Positions 14,240 through 22,322 of a DNA stretch of 23,407 nt are shown here, in pieces. Each line of letters begins with the position of its first letter. Position 1 is the stretch's first letter. The position numbers were made by a program, and so were the translations under genes. This DNA is from JAJZSS01 sp964463505 (GTDB taxonomy: Bacteria > Chloroflexota > Anaerolineae > Anaerolineales > UBA4823), in assembly GCA_964463505.1 (NCBI GenBank), contig CAYXDC010000053.1:1-23407 (forward strand). Reading direction: 5' to 3'. The notes beneath the pieces are model-generated. The model was not told the DNA's origin. It did not search any database and worked only from the letters and a program-made list of their open reading frames with translations.

Positions 14240-16738
14240 CTATTCCCCCCAGAAGATAATCTCCTGGAAGCCCGCCGGGGCGCGCAGCACGCCTTCCACC
14301 ACCGGGCGCTGCTCGCCATCCACACGGGCGCGCACGGGCTTGAAATCCCCGCGGCAGCGCAGCTCAATTTCACCCTCGCCGTATGGGTAATCGCCAGTGC
14401 TTTTGCGGCTCAGCGCCCAGGCGCCGCCCACCGCTTCGAGCAGGAATTCATCCAGCCGTCCGGGGGCGTCTGCTGGGCCATCCCCGGCGTCTGTGTACCA
14501 CTTCCCTGAGGCGCGTCCGCTGGCATCCGGGGTGATTTCCAGGCCGGGCTGGTAACCAGGCTGCGTCAGGGGCTGCTCTTGCGACGCGTCTTCCTCCAGG
14601 TCGTATTGCAGCAGGCTGTGTGACACATCCACAGGCACGATCGTGCCTGCTCGCACCAGCAAGGGCAAGGTTTCCAGGCGGGCTTCCAGGCGCACCTGCC
14701 CTGGGCCGCGGTAGCGCGCCCCACTCCAGTAATCGCGCCATTCGCCAGCCGGTAGTACCACGCCGCGCTCAATTTGCCCCGCCTCCAGCACGGGCGCAGC
14801 CAGCAAGGCATCGCCCAGCAGGAAGGCATCGCTCACTTCCCACAGGCGGCGCTCGCTGGGATGGTCCCAGAAGAGCGGCCGCACCAGCGGCCAGCCATTC
14901 TGCGAGGTCTGCCAGGCCAGGGTATAGAGATAGGGCAGCAGGTGGGCGCGCAGGTGCAGGCTGTGGCCAATGATCTCACTGTAGGGCTCGCCGTATAACC
15001 AGGGCTCGCGCCGCGCTGCGCTGCGCGAGGAATGCCCGCGAAAGAACGGCAGTAGGCTGGCAGCCTGGAACCAGCGCGTGAACAGCTCGGCATCTGGATT
15101 ACCATCGAAGCCGCCAATATCCGGCCCGCTGTACGGCCAGCCGCACAGTCCCAACCCCAGCACGGTGCGCAGCGCCATGCGCAGTGATTCCCAGCTCGAT
15201 TCGCTGTCTCCGGTCCAGTGCCAGGCATAACGCGGCAGCCCCACCCAGCCAGAGCGGGTGAGCAGCCAGGGGCGGCGCTGGGGAGTATGGCGCAGCAAGC
15301 CCTCGTATCCGGCGCGGTTCATCAGCAAGCCATACAGGTTATGCGCCTGACGGTGGTCGCTGCCCTGTCCTTCCATAATATGGCGCACGTCCGGCGGCAG
15401 GCTGGGGTCGCCCACGGCGCTGAAGGTGGCAGGCTCGTTCATGTCATGCCAGATGCCGGCAATCCCCTGTGAAAGCAGGATAGGATACTGGTCGCCCCAC
15501 CAGCGGCGCGCGGCCGGGTTGGTGAAATCGGGGAAGTAAGCCTCGCCCGGCCAGACCACACCCGGGTATGCGCCACCCTTGGCGTCGCTGGCGAAATAAC
15601 CGTTCTCCAGCCCTTCCTGGCACACCTGGTAATGGGGGTCGCGTTTTACGCCCGGATCGATGATGGTGACCAGCTTCACCCCGCCGTCCTGCTCCAGATC
15701 TGCGGTAAGCTGTTTCAGATCGGGGAAGCACTGGCGGTCCACGGTGAAGACGCGGAAGCCTTCCATATAATCGATATCCAGGTGGATGGCGCTGAGCGGC
15801 CAGCCGCGCTGGCGAAAGCCGCCTGCCACTGCGCGCACATCGGCTTCATCCTCATAACTCCAGCGCGATTGGTGGTAGCCCAAGGACCAGCGCGGCGGCA
15901 AGGGGGCGCGCCCGGTCAGCTCGCTGAAGCGTTCCAGGCAGGTGGCCGGTGCGCCAGGGATGAAATAATAACGCAGCCGCCCGCCGCTGAACCAGGCCTG
16001 CGCCTGTCCGGGAGCTGCGTCGGCGTCGAATTGGAAATCGGCCGGGAAACTGTTCTCATAAAAGATCAGGTAGCCGCAATCGGGCTGCAGGGTGTAGTAC
16101 ACCGGCAGCGGGGCGTAGATCGGCTGGTCGCCGGGGCCATACGCGCCGCCTGGATCGGTATTCCACAGCTGGAAGCGCCCGCCACGCAGGTTGAGCGGGC
16201 CGCTCTGCTCGCCCAGCCCGATCACACACGCCTCCTGCGGCAGGCTGGCGCGTGCCAGCCAGGCCGGGCCGGGGTAGAGCGCGTCGGTCATTGAATGCAG
16301 CGGCGGATCGGCGCGCTGCAGCAAATGCCCCTGGCCATCCGAAAATTCCACCGCGCCATCGCGAGTCAGGTGCAGGTCCAGCTCGGTGCTGGTCAGGCGC
16401 CAGCCGGAGTATGTCTCACGGATGTGCAGGTGTGGGTCAGGCCATTGCGTGCGGGCGATGGCGTACGGCGGCAGAGATACTCCAGGGCTCCAATCCAGGC
16501 GCACGATGCCCGGGTCAAGGAAATCCACCCTCAACTGGGCATGCGCGTAGTGCAGGGTCAGGCCGCTGGCATCGGGTTCGCCGCGCAGCAAGCCGCCCGG
16601 GATCAGTACACAGTCTGCTGGCTGAGGTTCTGGCGCAGGTCGGCCCATGGCCCGCCGCAAGCTGTACAGCGCACTGAGCCATACAACCCGCAGGCCGGTG
16701 AACCGGATGGCGCGCAAGGTATTGGTGATGATGGACAT
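14240..16738 (-). CDS. GH31 family glycoside hydrolase (alpha-glucosidase/alpha-xylosidase type)
   Basis: The product has 832 residues. The order is an N-terminal beta-sandwich (about 40-270), a catalytic TIM barrel (about 275-640) and C-terminal beta domains. The nucleophile is Asp432 in WHDMNEP and the acid/base is Asp511 in HWTGDSESSW; both are intact. Other family landmarks are HLDIDYMEGFRVFT (319-332) and GYHQSRWSY. The enzyme should release alpha-linked glucose or xylose from oligosaccharides by a retaining mechanism; the exact substrate cannot be read from the sequence. The first 35 residues are hydrophobic and basic and may be a membrane anchor or an over-called start. There is no strong ribosome binding site at the ATG at 16738. 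It lies 29 bases after the Fic-like gene on the same strand and may be co-transcribed with it. No signal peptidase site is evident. Confidence 0.95.
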   Translation of the reverse strand: MSIITNTLRAIRFTGLRVVWLSALYSLRRAMGRPAPEPQPADCVLIPGGLLRGEPDASGLTLHYAHAQLRVDFLDPGIVRLDWSPGVSLPPYAIARTQWPDPHLHIRETYSGWRLTSTELDLHLTRDGAVEFSDGQGHLLQRADPPLHSMTDALYPGPAWLARASLPQEACVIGLGEQSGPLNLRGGRFQLWNTDPGGAYGPGDQPIYAPLPVYYTLQPDCGYLIFYENSFPADFQFDADAAPGQAQAWFSGGRLRYYFIPGAPATCLERFSELTGRAPLPPRWSLGYHQSRWSYEDEADVRAVAGGFRQRGWPLSAIHLDIDYMEGFRVFTVDRQCFPDLKQLTADLEQDGGVKLVTIIDPGVKRDPHYQVCQEGLENGYFASDAKGGAYPGVVWPGEAYFPDFTNPAARRWWGDQYPILLSQGIAGIWHDMNEPATFSAVGDPSLPPDVRHIMEGQGSDHRQAHNLYGLLMNRAGYEGLLRHTPQRRPWLLTRSGWVGLPRYAWHWTGDSESSWESLRMALRTVLGLGLCGWPYSGPDIGGFDGNPDAELFTRWFQAASLLPFFRGHSSRSAARREPWLYGEPYSEIIGHSLHLRAHLLPYLYTLAWQTSQNGWPLVRPLFWDHPSERRLWEVSDAFLLGDALLAAPVLEAGQIERGVVLPAGEWRDYWSGARYRGPGQVRLEARLETLPLLVRAGTIVPVDVSHSLLQYDLEEDASQEQPLTQPGYQPGLEITPDASGRASGKWYTDAGDGPADAPGRLDEFLLEAVGGAWALSRKSTGDYPYGEGEIELRCRGDFKPVRARVDGEQRPVVEGVLRAPAGFQEIIFWGE

Positions 16739-16767
16739 GGCGAGTTTTCTTTCTTGAGCGTAACGGT

Positions 16768-17793
16768 TTAGCTGTTTTGTTGCATGATTTGATCAAAATT
16801 GCGTTTGAAGTCGGCCGACAGGTGGTAACGCGCCTCGGCAGGCGCCAGCCAGCCCTTGGCTACCCAGGCTTCCAGCAGCTCGCTGGCCTGGCGCGGCGGT
16901 AACCCCAGCAGGCGCATCACGTCTTTGGCGGCGATTTCGTTTTGGGTGGCGAATAAGCGCAGCACGCGCATAGCGCGCTTATCCGGTTGGGGGAGGGTGG
17001 AAGCCTCTGTAGTGGGTGGCGTGCTGGACGAGCTGGCAAGCTGGCTCACTTCGAGAGCGGCGCTGGCATACGCTACCGCCAGGCGTGTGCAGAAATAGCT
17101 CAGCCAGATGGTCAGGTCGGGCGCGGCTGCGGCAGCATGATAGGCGGGCACGTCAGTCGCCAGGAATTCCTCCAGCGCGCCGCAACGCAGCAGCAGATAT
17201 CCACCCCGGTAGAGCACCCAGGTCGCCAGGGAGCGCCCCAGGCGCGCATTGAAGCCGGAGAAGGGTTGGATGGCATTGATCTGGTAGTGCGCGACGCCCG
17301 CCAGCAGGGGTCCAGGCAGCATGCCGCCTGGCAGCGAAGTGGGTTGGTCGATCTCAGGCTGGTTCAGCCAGGCGACCAATTCTGCCATGCGGGCTGAGAT
17401 GTGCGGTTCTGGAAGGTAAGGGGAGGCTTTGGCGCGCCGTCCGGCGGCGAGCACTGCGTGTAGCTTGCGGATATGCTCTTTATCCAGCGCCGCGGCCTGC
17501 GTACTCCATGCCTCTATCCGCTCCAGGGCCTGGTAAACGCGCTTCAATTGCAGGACATCTACTTCACGCCCGCGCAGTTTATGCCCGTCGATTAGCACCG
17601 TGATGGCTTCGTCCAGGCTCAGGCTGCTGCCATCCAGCCAGGTGGAGAAATGCGCTGCACGCACGCGCGCCTGTGTGCGCAGGCGCTCAGCCTGAAGTTT
17701 GGGCAGCAGCAGTTGTTCGATTTGCTCCCGCGCTTGTTCAATTGCCTGGTTAGCTTGTTGGATTTCGAGAGTGATCTGGAACGGATAGGTCAC
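16768..17793 (-). CDS. Fic-fold protein with degenerate active site
   Basis: The product has 341 residues from the GTG at 17793. The N-terminus is a coiled-coil-like helix (QANQAIEQAREQIEQLLLPK) leading to STWLDGSSLSLDEA, the position of the inhibitory helix in class II Fic proteins. The Fic core follows (about 105-205), then a winged helix (about 270-325). Fic enzymes transfer AMP or other groups using HPFxxGNGRxxR. Here the stretch at residues 176-187 reads QPFSGFNARLGR: the catalytic His is Gln, the acidic residue is Gly, and two glycines are replaced, while Asn and both Arg remain. AMP transfer is therefore unlikely, although the fold looks intact. The chosen start is supported by an extended -10 box six bases upstream; the open frame to 17847 overlaps the preceding gene. 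It lies between an AAA+ ATPase and a GH31 gene. Confidence 0.82.
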   Translation of the reverse strand: MTYPFQITLEIQQANQAIEQAREQIEQLLLPKLQAERLRTQARVRAAHFSTWLDGSSLSLDEAITVLIDGHKLRGREVDVLQLKRVYQALERIEAWSTQAAALDKEHIRKLHAVLAAGRRAKASPYLPEPHISARMAELVAWLNQPEIDQPTSLPGGMLPGPLLAGVAHYQINAIQPFSGFNARLGRSLATWVLYRGGYLLLRCGALEEFLATDVPAYHAAAAAPDLTIWLSYFCTRLAVAYASAALEVSQLASSSSTPPTTEASTLPQPDKRAMRVLRLFATQNEIAAKDVMRLLGLPPRQASELLEAWVAKGWLAPAEARYHLSADFKRNFDQIMQQNS

Positions 17794-17808
17794 GAAGTAA
17801 GTATACCA
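17791..17808 (-). promoter_or_regulatory. Extended -10 box, six bases before a GTG: predicted leaderless start
   Basis: The minus strand reads TGGTATACT, then TACTTC, then the GTG at 17793. TATACT occupies 17800-17805, in the 19-base gap after the AAA+ gene stop. No ribosome binding site is present for the GTG. Confidence 0.55.
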
Positions 17809-17812
17809 AAGA

Positions 17813-19099
17813 TCACTCCACAAAGTACGCCCGGCAGGCTTCGTCAATCAATTCTTTGCTCAGACGGGGTGGTGTGTTGTCGTAAACGCACAGCGCCTGG
17901 ATCGTGCGCAGGAGATCGCGGGCATGCACAAATTGGATGGCGCGCCCCGTTTTACGATACCAGGTCTGCAGCAGGTACACGAACATGTCCTTATCCATGG
18001 GGATATTATGTTCGCGGCAGTTTTGCACAAAAACCTGGAAGAATAAGCGCTCGTCCGGCCCATTGACCGCCACCTTGAGCTGGATGCGGCGCAGGAAGGC
18101 TTCATCCACCAATTCATTGGGATCCAGGTTGGTGGAGAAGACCAGCAGCATGCGGAAAGGCACCACGATGGTTTGCCCCGTATTCAGGCGCAGGAAGTCC
18201 ACCCGGCTCTCCAGCGGCACAATCCAGCGGTTGAGCAGCTTACTGGGGCTGACCTGCTGGCGCCCAAAGTCGTCGATCAGGAACATGCCCCCATTGGCTT
18301 TCATCTGCAAAGGCGCTTCATACATTTTGGCGATGGGGTCGAAGCGCAGGTCCAAGGCTTCCATATTCAGCTCGCCGCCCGCCATGACTGCCGGGCGTTC
18401 GAAGAGCGCCCAGCGCCGGTCGACGCGGCTCACCCCACCGGCACGCCCATTCTCCGGAGTGACCTGGCGGTGCACCAGGCGGTCGTGGATCTGGATGATT
18501 TGCCCCCCGGCGGTGACGGCATAGGGAATCCAGATCGGGTCGCTGCCGCCGATCAGCCCGGCGATCACCTGGGCGATGGTGGTTTTGCCGTTCCCAGGGG
18601 GGCCGTACAGGAACAGGGACGAGCTGGTGTTGATGGCAGGACCAATGCGGCGGTGAAAATCCCCCGGCAGGGTTAGCAGGCGCAGAGCTTCATTTACTTG
18701 CTTGGAATCCACCGAGCGGCGCTGTTGGGACTGCAATTCAATCCCTTCGTTGTAGTTCTGGATGGGCACCGGCACCGGTCCGATATATTGGCTGCGCTCG
18801 AAGGAATCGCGCGCGCGCTGCTCACCGGCCTGGGTCAGGGTATAGACGTATGCCAGGCGGCCCAGGTCCCCGCTGGCTCTGGAGACTTCCACCAGGTGCT
18901 CCTTTTGCATCCATAGCAGCAGGTTATCAATGATGCGGCTGGAGATCTTCAGCACCTCGTTGAAGCGCGTCAGAGAGACATTGCCTTCATTAAAAAGCAG
19001 GCGGAAGATCAAGTCGATAATAATACTCTGGGGAACTTTTAGCTCCTCAATTTCATTGGGTTCCACCAGAAGCTGCTTGAGTGGCTGGGTATCGACCAT
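17813..19099 (-). CDS. AAA+ ATPase with N-terminal winged helix
   Basis: The product has 428 residues. Residues 20-100 look like a winged-helix domain (PQSIIIDLIFRLLFNEGNVS, then helices and YVYTLTQAG). The AAA+ core has Walker A GPPGNGKT (166-173), Walker B MFLIDD (272-277), a sensor-1 Asn324 (FSTNLDP) and candidate arginine fingers at Arg337 and Arg338. A helical lid follows (FVHARDLLRTIQALCVYDN). It is probably a cytoplasmic ring ATPase of the MoxR/Lon-like type that may regulate or remodel a partner; no partner is identifiable. The ATG at 19099 is preceded by AGGA at short spacing. It is first in a run of minus-strand genes followed by the Fic-like gene 19 bases later, although that gene appears to have its own promoter. 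Confidence 0.85.
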   Translation of the reverse strand: MVDTQPLKQLLVEPNEIEELKVPQSIIIDLIFRLLFNEGNVSLTRFNEVLKISSRIIDNLLLWMQKEHLVEVSRASGDLGRLAYVYTLTQAGEQRARDSFERSQYIGPVPVPIQNYNEGIELQSQQRRSVDSKQVNEALRLLTLPGDFHRRIGPAINTSSSLFLYGPPGNGKTTIAQVIAGLIGGSDPIWIPYAVTAGGQIIQIHDRLVHRQVTPENGRAGGVSRVDRRWALFERPAVMAGGELNMEALDLRFDPIAKMYEAPLQMKANGGMFLIDDFGRQQVSPSKLLNRWIVPLESRVDFLRLNTGQTIVVPFRMLLVFSTNLDPNELVDEAFLRRIQLKVAVNGPDERLFFQVFVQNCREHNIPMDKDMFVYLLQTWYRKTGRAIQFVHARDLLRTIQALCVYDNTPPRLSKELIDEACRAYFVE

Positions 19100-19409
19100 A
19101 AATCCTGAACTCCATTGGGTGATCGGCAGGTCGGCGCTAGCTGTCCCGACTGTGCTGGATGCACTGGACCATCACAACTATTTTATCTGCATTAACGGCG
19201 CGTATGGCACACAATATTGATAGGCAGATATGTGTAACTAAATTTGGATATGCCTTAGATACCTAGCCAGCGATTTTACCTGAACGGTGCACCTCCTAAT
19301 AGAATTACTCCGCGGAGCGCCAACCTCGTCCGCTCAAGGCGCCGCGGATGGGTTAGAATCATCTCGGCGTGGCTCCGATATAGGTGCTGCGCAAACCGAG
19401 GTCATCATT
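19100..19409. other. Intergenic region between divergent genes
   Basis: This 310-base gap between the AAA+ gene (minus) and the membrane glycosyltransferase gene (plus) contains no gene I can support. It holds a GC-rich imperfect hairpin at 19309-19348 (TCCGCGG...CCGCGGA, extended by CGCC/GGCG after a two-base bulge). It must also contain both promoters; only a weak -10 candidate at 19354 is visible for the plus strand. Confidence 0.6.
19354..19359 (+). promoter_or_regulatory. Possible -10 box for the membrane glycosyltransferase gene
   Basis: TAGAAT lies 50 bases before the ATG at 19410, just after a GC-rich hairpin. No matching -35 hexamer is seen, so this is weak. Confidence 0.25.
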
Positions 19410-20924
19410 ATGCGATCCGCTGCGCCACTGAGACTGGCTATCCCCTACCTGGCAGCATTGCTCTACTTTGCAGTGTTGTTTGTGTTCTACCCTCACCGCA
19501 CGATTTTCCAGGCTGATACCGATGAGGGCGTCAACCTGATCAAAGCCAGGCTGGTGCAGAGCGGCTACTCACTTTATCAGGATATCTGGAGCGACCAGCC
19601 GCCGGCTTTTACCCTAGCTCTGGCGCAGCTATTTGGCTGGGTGGAGCAGGACCTGCACGCAGCCCGCAACCTGGTATTGATGCTCGCCAGTCTGCTGGTG
19701 GGCTGTCTGGCTTACTTTGTGCACAAGGTGTGGGGCGTCTGGGCTGCTTTGCTGTGTGTTTTTCTGGTCTTACTGGCACCGTCCATCCCTGCGCTCAGCA
19801 CCTCGGTCATGATTGGGCTGCCTGCCATTGCCCTGGCCGGTCTATCCCTGGCGGCGCTCACAGCCTGGCATAGCAGCCAACGCTTCCAATGGCTGCTGGT
19901 TTCCGGCGCGCTTCTGGGCTTCTCGGTGATGACCAAGTTGTTCACGGGCCTGCTGGCGCCCATCTTCCTGGCTGGCATCTGCATCGAGGCTGCCATGCGG
20001 GTGTCTAGAACGGCGCAGCATGCACAGGTACATACTCAACCCTGGCGCGCCATCCTGGCAGTGCTGCTCCCACCGGCTCTGTTATGGAGCGCGGCCTTTG
20101 GCCTGGTGGCCGCCGGCTTTACCCTGTTGGTGATCGGTCCCGCCCACCTGGCGCAATTGATCGTACCACACCTCGCCGCCGGGGAGACCAGCTACAACCC
20201 CTATTCTTTTTGGGATTTATTGAGCGCCGCTCTGCCCCTGCTGGCGCTGGCTTTGCTGGGGAGCTGGAGCGCGCTGCGGTGTAAACGCTGGCTGGCTTTC
20301 TACCCTCTGGCCTGGATGTGCAGCGCCTTCATCTTCCTGGCTTTCCACACCCCAATCTGGTACCACCAGCTCTTACTGATCACCGTTCCAGCCTGTATCC
20401 TGGCTGCCGGCGCGCTCGGCGACCTGTTCCAACTCGGCGGGCAGGCTGTACGTCGCGTAAAGATCGCTCCGTGGAACAGGGTCTATGGATTATCAGTGCT
20501 GGGCCTGGCGGTTGCCCTGGTCTGGCTGCGCCTGCCGCCTGTCCTGGACGAATTCAACCACCAGCCGTATTTCATCGCCCTGCAGCAAGCTCATCCGGTG
20601 CGTGAGCAGGTTATTCTCGACGAAATCGCTCCCTACCAGCCTTATGCTAACTGGATGTTCACCGATCTTCCCATGTATGCTTTTCGCGCCGAGATCCTCG
20701 TCCCCCCCGAGCTAGCGGTGCTGACCTCCAAGCGCCTGGTCAGCGGCGAGCTGCCACAGCAGGAGCTCGCCCGCCTGGTGGCAGCCTACCAGCCGGAGAT
20801 TATCTTGCTGGGGCGCTTCGACTTGCCCGAATTAACCCCGCTGCTTGGTTCTGACTATACCCTCTACAGCCAGCACTTGAACACGCAGTTGTATTTGCGC
20901 AACGACCTGCCTGACCTGAGATAA
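19410..20924 (+). CDS. GT39/ArnT-like membrane glycosyltransferase
   Basis: The product has 504 residues with about ten transmembrane helices. The first periplasmic loop carries ADTDEG (Asp36, Asp38, Glu39) and WSDQPP (60-65). This combination, an acidic pair after helix 1 and a D-Q/H-P-P motif, is typical of GT-C enzymes such as ArnT and GT39/GT83 proteins that transfer sugars from a lipid-linked donor at the outer face of the membrane. The acceptor is unknown. I chose the ATG at 19410: GAGGT lies eight bases upstream and the first membrane helix follows at once; the open frame back to 19287 is not protein-like and crosses a GC-rich hairpin. The soluble C-terminal part of about 100 residues is short for ArnT itself. 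It appears to be a single-gene unit. Confidence 0.88.
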   Translation: MRSAAPLRLAIPYLAALLYFAVLFVFYPHRTIFQADTDEGVNLIKARLVQSGYSLYQDIWSDQPPAFTLALAQLFGWVEQDLHAARNLVLMLASLLVGCLAYFVHKVWGVWAALLCVFLVLLAPSIPALSTSVMIGLPAIALAGLSLAALTAWHSSQRFQWLLVSGALLGFSVMTKLFTGLLAPIFLAGICIEAAMRVSRTAQHAQVHTQPWRAILAVLLPPALLWSAAFGLVAAGFTLLVIGPAHLAQLIVPHLAAGETSYNPYSFWDLLSAALPLLALALLGSWSALRCKRWLAFYPLAWMCSAFIFLAFHTPIWYHQLLLITVPACILAAGALGDLFQLGGQAVRRVKIAPWNRVYGLSVLGLAVALVWLRLPPVLDEFNHQPYFIALQQAHPVREQVILDEIAPYQPYANWMFTDLPMYAFRAEILVPPELAVLTSKRLVSGELPQQELARLVAAYQPEIILLGRFDLPELTPLLGSDYTLYSQHLNTQLYLRNDLPDLR

Positions 20925-20940
20925 TAATAGGTATAACTCA

Positions 20941-20974
20941 TCTCAAAAACACACCCTCCAATCTATTTTTGAGA
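20941..20974 (+). repeat. Inverted repeat after the glycosyltransferase gene
   Basis: TCTCAAAAA (20941-20949) and TTTTTGAGA (20966-20974) form a perfect 9-bp inverted repeat with a 16-base loop, 16 bases past the stop. The stem is AT-rich and has no T-run after it, so a terminator role is weak. The gap 20925-21048 holds nothing else I can name. Confidence 0.4.
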
Positions 20975-21048
20975 AAGCTTCTTGTATTTCACACTGGCTT
21001 GCCAGGAGAATTGGTTTGTTTGGGTTCCCCCCGGCGCAAGATTTCTCA

Positions 21049-21076
21049 TTGACAGGTTGGTTAAATAGGATAAAAT
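21049..21076 (+). promoter_or_regulatory. Strong sigma-70-type promoter for the oxidoreductase
   Basis: TTGACA at 21049-21054 is followed, after 16 bases, by TAAAAT at 21071-21076. It is the only place in the window with a consensus -35 box at good spacing. Transcription should start near 21083, giving a leader of about 105 bases before the ATG at 21189. Confidence 0.65.
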
Positions 21077-21136
21077 TTATCTAATTTGGTTTGCCTGTCT
21101 TTATCCACCCCACTTTTCATTGTTGAGACAATCTCC

Positions 21137-21170
21137 CCTGCCTTACCCATTGCGGGTAACAGGCTTTTTT
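21137..21170 (+). terminator. Terminator-like hairpin inside the oxidoreductase leader
   Basis: CCTG-(CC)-TTACCC at 21137-21148 pairs with GGGTAA-CAGG at 21154-21163 around ATTGC, and C plus six T's (21165-21170) follow. The structure lies between the promoter and the start codon, so it could attenuate the gene or end an independent RNA of about 85-90 bases. A smaller hairpin, ATTGT-TGAG-ACAAT (21119-21132), lies just before it. Confidence 0.6.
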
Positions 21171-21188
21171 CTAATCCAACAGGACACA

Positions 21189-22145
21189 ATGGAATCTATG
21201 AAGGCAGTCTCTGCGCGCTCCTATGGTAGTCGCGACGTACTCGATCTTGAAGAAGCGCCTTGTCCCGATATCGGCCCTGAGGATGTGCTGATCCGCATCG
21301 TGGCGACCTCGGTCAACCCATTTGATTGGGCAGTCCGCAACGGTTACCTGACCGATTATTACACATATTCTTTTCCCCTGATCTTAGGCCTGGATGTGTC
21401 CGGTGTGGTTGAAGTCGTCGGATCCGAGGCGCGCAGCCTGCAGCCCGGAGACGCAGTTTACGGTAGGGCGAACCCGTCCACGAACGGGGCTTACGCCGAA
21501 TATATCTCTGTACCCGCCGCGCAGGTAGCGCTCAAACCGCAATCGCTTGATTTTCTCCAGGCTGCCGCGCTGCCGCATGTCGCCATCTCTGCCTGGCGAT
21601 CATTATTGGAAGCAGCCGGATTGAGCGCTGGGCAAAGCGTGCTGATCCACGGCGCTGCCGGCGGGGTGGGCAGTGTGGCGGTGCAGCTGGCTAAATATCA
21701 GAGCGCGCAGGTAATTGCGACTGCTTCAGCGAACAACCTGGATTATTTGCGCAGCCTGGGTGCGGATGAGACCATCGATTATAACGCTGTGCGCTTTGAA
21801 GACGTGGTTCATGGCGTCGATGTGGTGCTGGATTTGATTGGCGACATGGGGGATAACACTCAGCAAAGATCGTGGCAGGTGCTCAAACCTGGTGGCATAT
21901 TGGTATCGCTGGTGCAGTTCCCCTCTCCTGAGACAGCCGCTGCCCACGCAGTGCGGAGTGCGTTTGTGACCGCGGATGTGTGTGATACGCAAATCTTGAC
22001 CGAGATTGGGCGCTTGATCGATGCCGGGCATATCCAGCCGCTGGCCTCGTCTGTGTACACCCTGGCAGATATCCGCCAGGCGCACGCAGAGAGCGAGAGC
22101 CGCCACGTGCGCGGCAAGATCGTCTTACAGGTCGCCGACTTGTAG
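21189..22145 (+). CDS. NAD(P)-dependent MDR oxidoreductase (quinone oxidoreductase-like)
   Basis: The product has 318 residues, usual for the zinc-free quinone-oxidoreductase branch of the medium-chain dehydrogenases. A GroES-like N-terminal domain (SVNPFDWAVRNG, LGLDVSGVVE, LQPGDAVYG) is followed by a Rossmann domain with HGAAGGVGSVAVQLA (154-168). The end LADIRQAHAESESRHVRGKI is typical of the group. No catalytic or structural zinc cysteines are present. It should reduce a quinone or an activated double bond with NAD(P)H; the substrate is unknown. The ATG at 21189 is supported by AGGA at 21181-21184; another Met follows at 21198. It is preceded by a strong promoter and a leader terminator hairpin, and followed by a strong terminator at 22188, so it is a single-gene unit with likely leader control. 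Confidence 0.93.
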   Translation: MESMKAVSARSYGSRDVLDLEEAPCPDIGPEDVLIRIVATSVNPFDWAVRNGYLTDYYTYSFPLILGLDVSGVVEVVGSEARSLQPGDAVYGRANPSTNGAYAEYISVPAAQVALKPQSLDFLQAAALPHVAISAWRSLLEAAGLSAGQSVLIHGAAGGVGSVAVQLAKYQSAQVIATASANNLDYLRSLGADETIDYNAVRFEDVVHGVDVVLDLIGDMGDNTQQRSWQVLKPGGILVSLVQFPSPETAAAHAVRSAFVTADVCDTQILTEIGRLIDAGHIQPLASSVYTLADIRQAHAESESRHVRGKIVLQVADL

Positions 22146-22187
22146 TGCTGAGCGTTACGATCCAGGCTGATTAAACCCGGACTGAAC

Positions 22188-22228
22188 AAAAGGTCGCATC
22201 TGGCCTATTCGCCAGATACGACCTTTTT
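22188..22228 (+). terminator. Intrinsic terminator after the oxidoreductase
   Basis: AAAGGTCG-C-ATCTGG pairs with CCAGAT-A-CGACCTTT across an eight-base loop, a 14-bp stem with one mismatch, followed by more T's. It lies 43 bases past the stop. The A-run on the left and T-run on the right would also let it act on the other strand, but no convergent gene is present. Confidence 0.85.
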
Positions 22229-22275
22229 AATTTTGGGCATAAACGAATAGTCACACACCAGAAGGCTCAATGGAG

Positions 22276-22281
22276 TAGAAT
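22276..22281 (+). promoter_or_regulatory. Possible -10 box for the acyl-CoA dehydrogenase-like gene
   Basis: TAGAAT lies 41 bases before the ATG at 22323. There is no convincing -35. It is offered only because a terminator just upstream (22188-22228) implies a new promoter in this gap. Confidence 0.25.
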
Positions 22282-22322
22282 CTTCTCAAGGCTGCCGTAA
22301 AAAAAAATTAAGGAGCGCAAAA

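Noticed and set aside
21120..21188. TTG start for the oxidoreductase at 21120
   Set aside because: It would translate through the leader terminator, and the extra residues do not resemble the family N-terminus.
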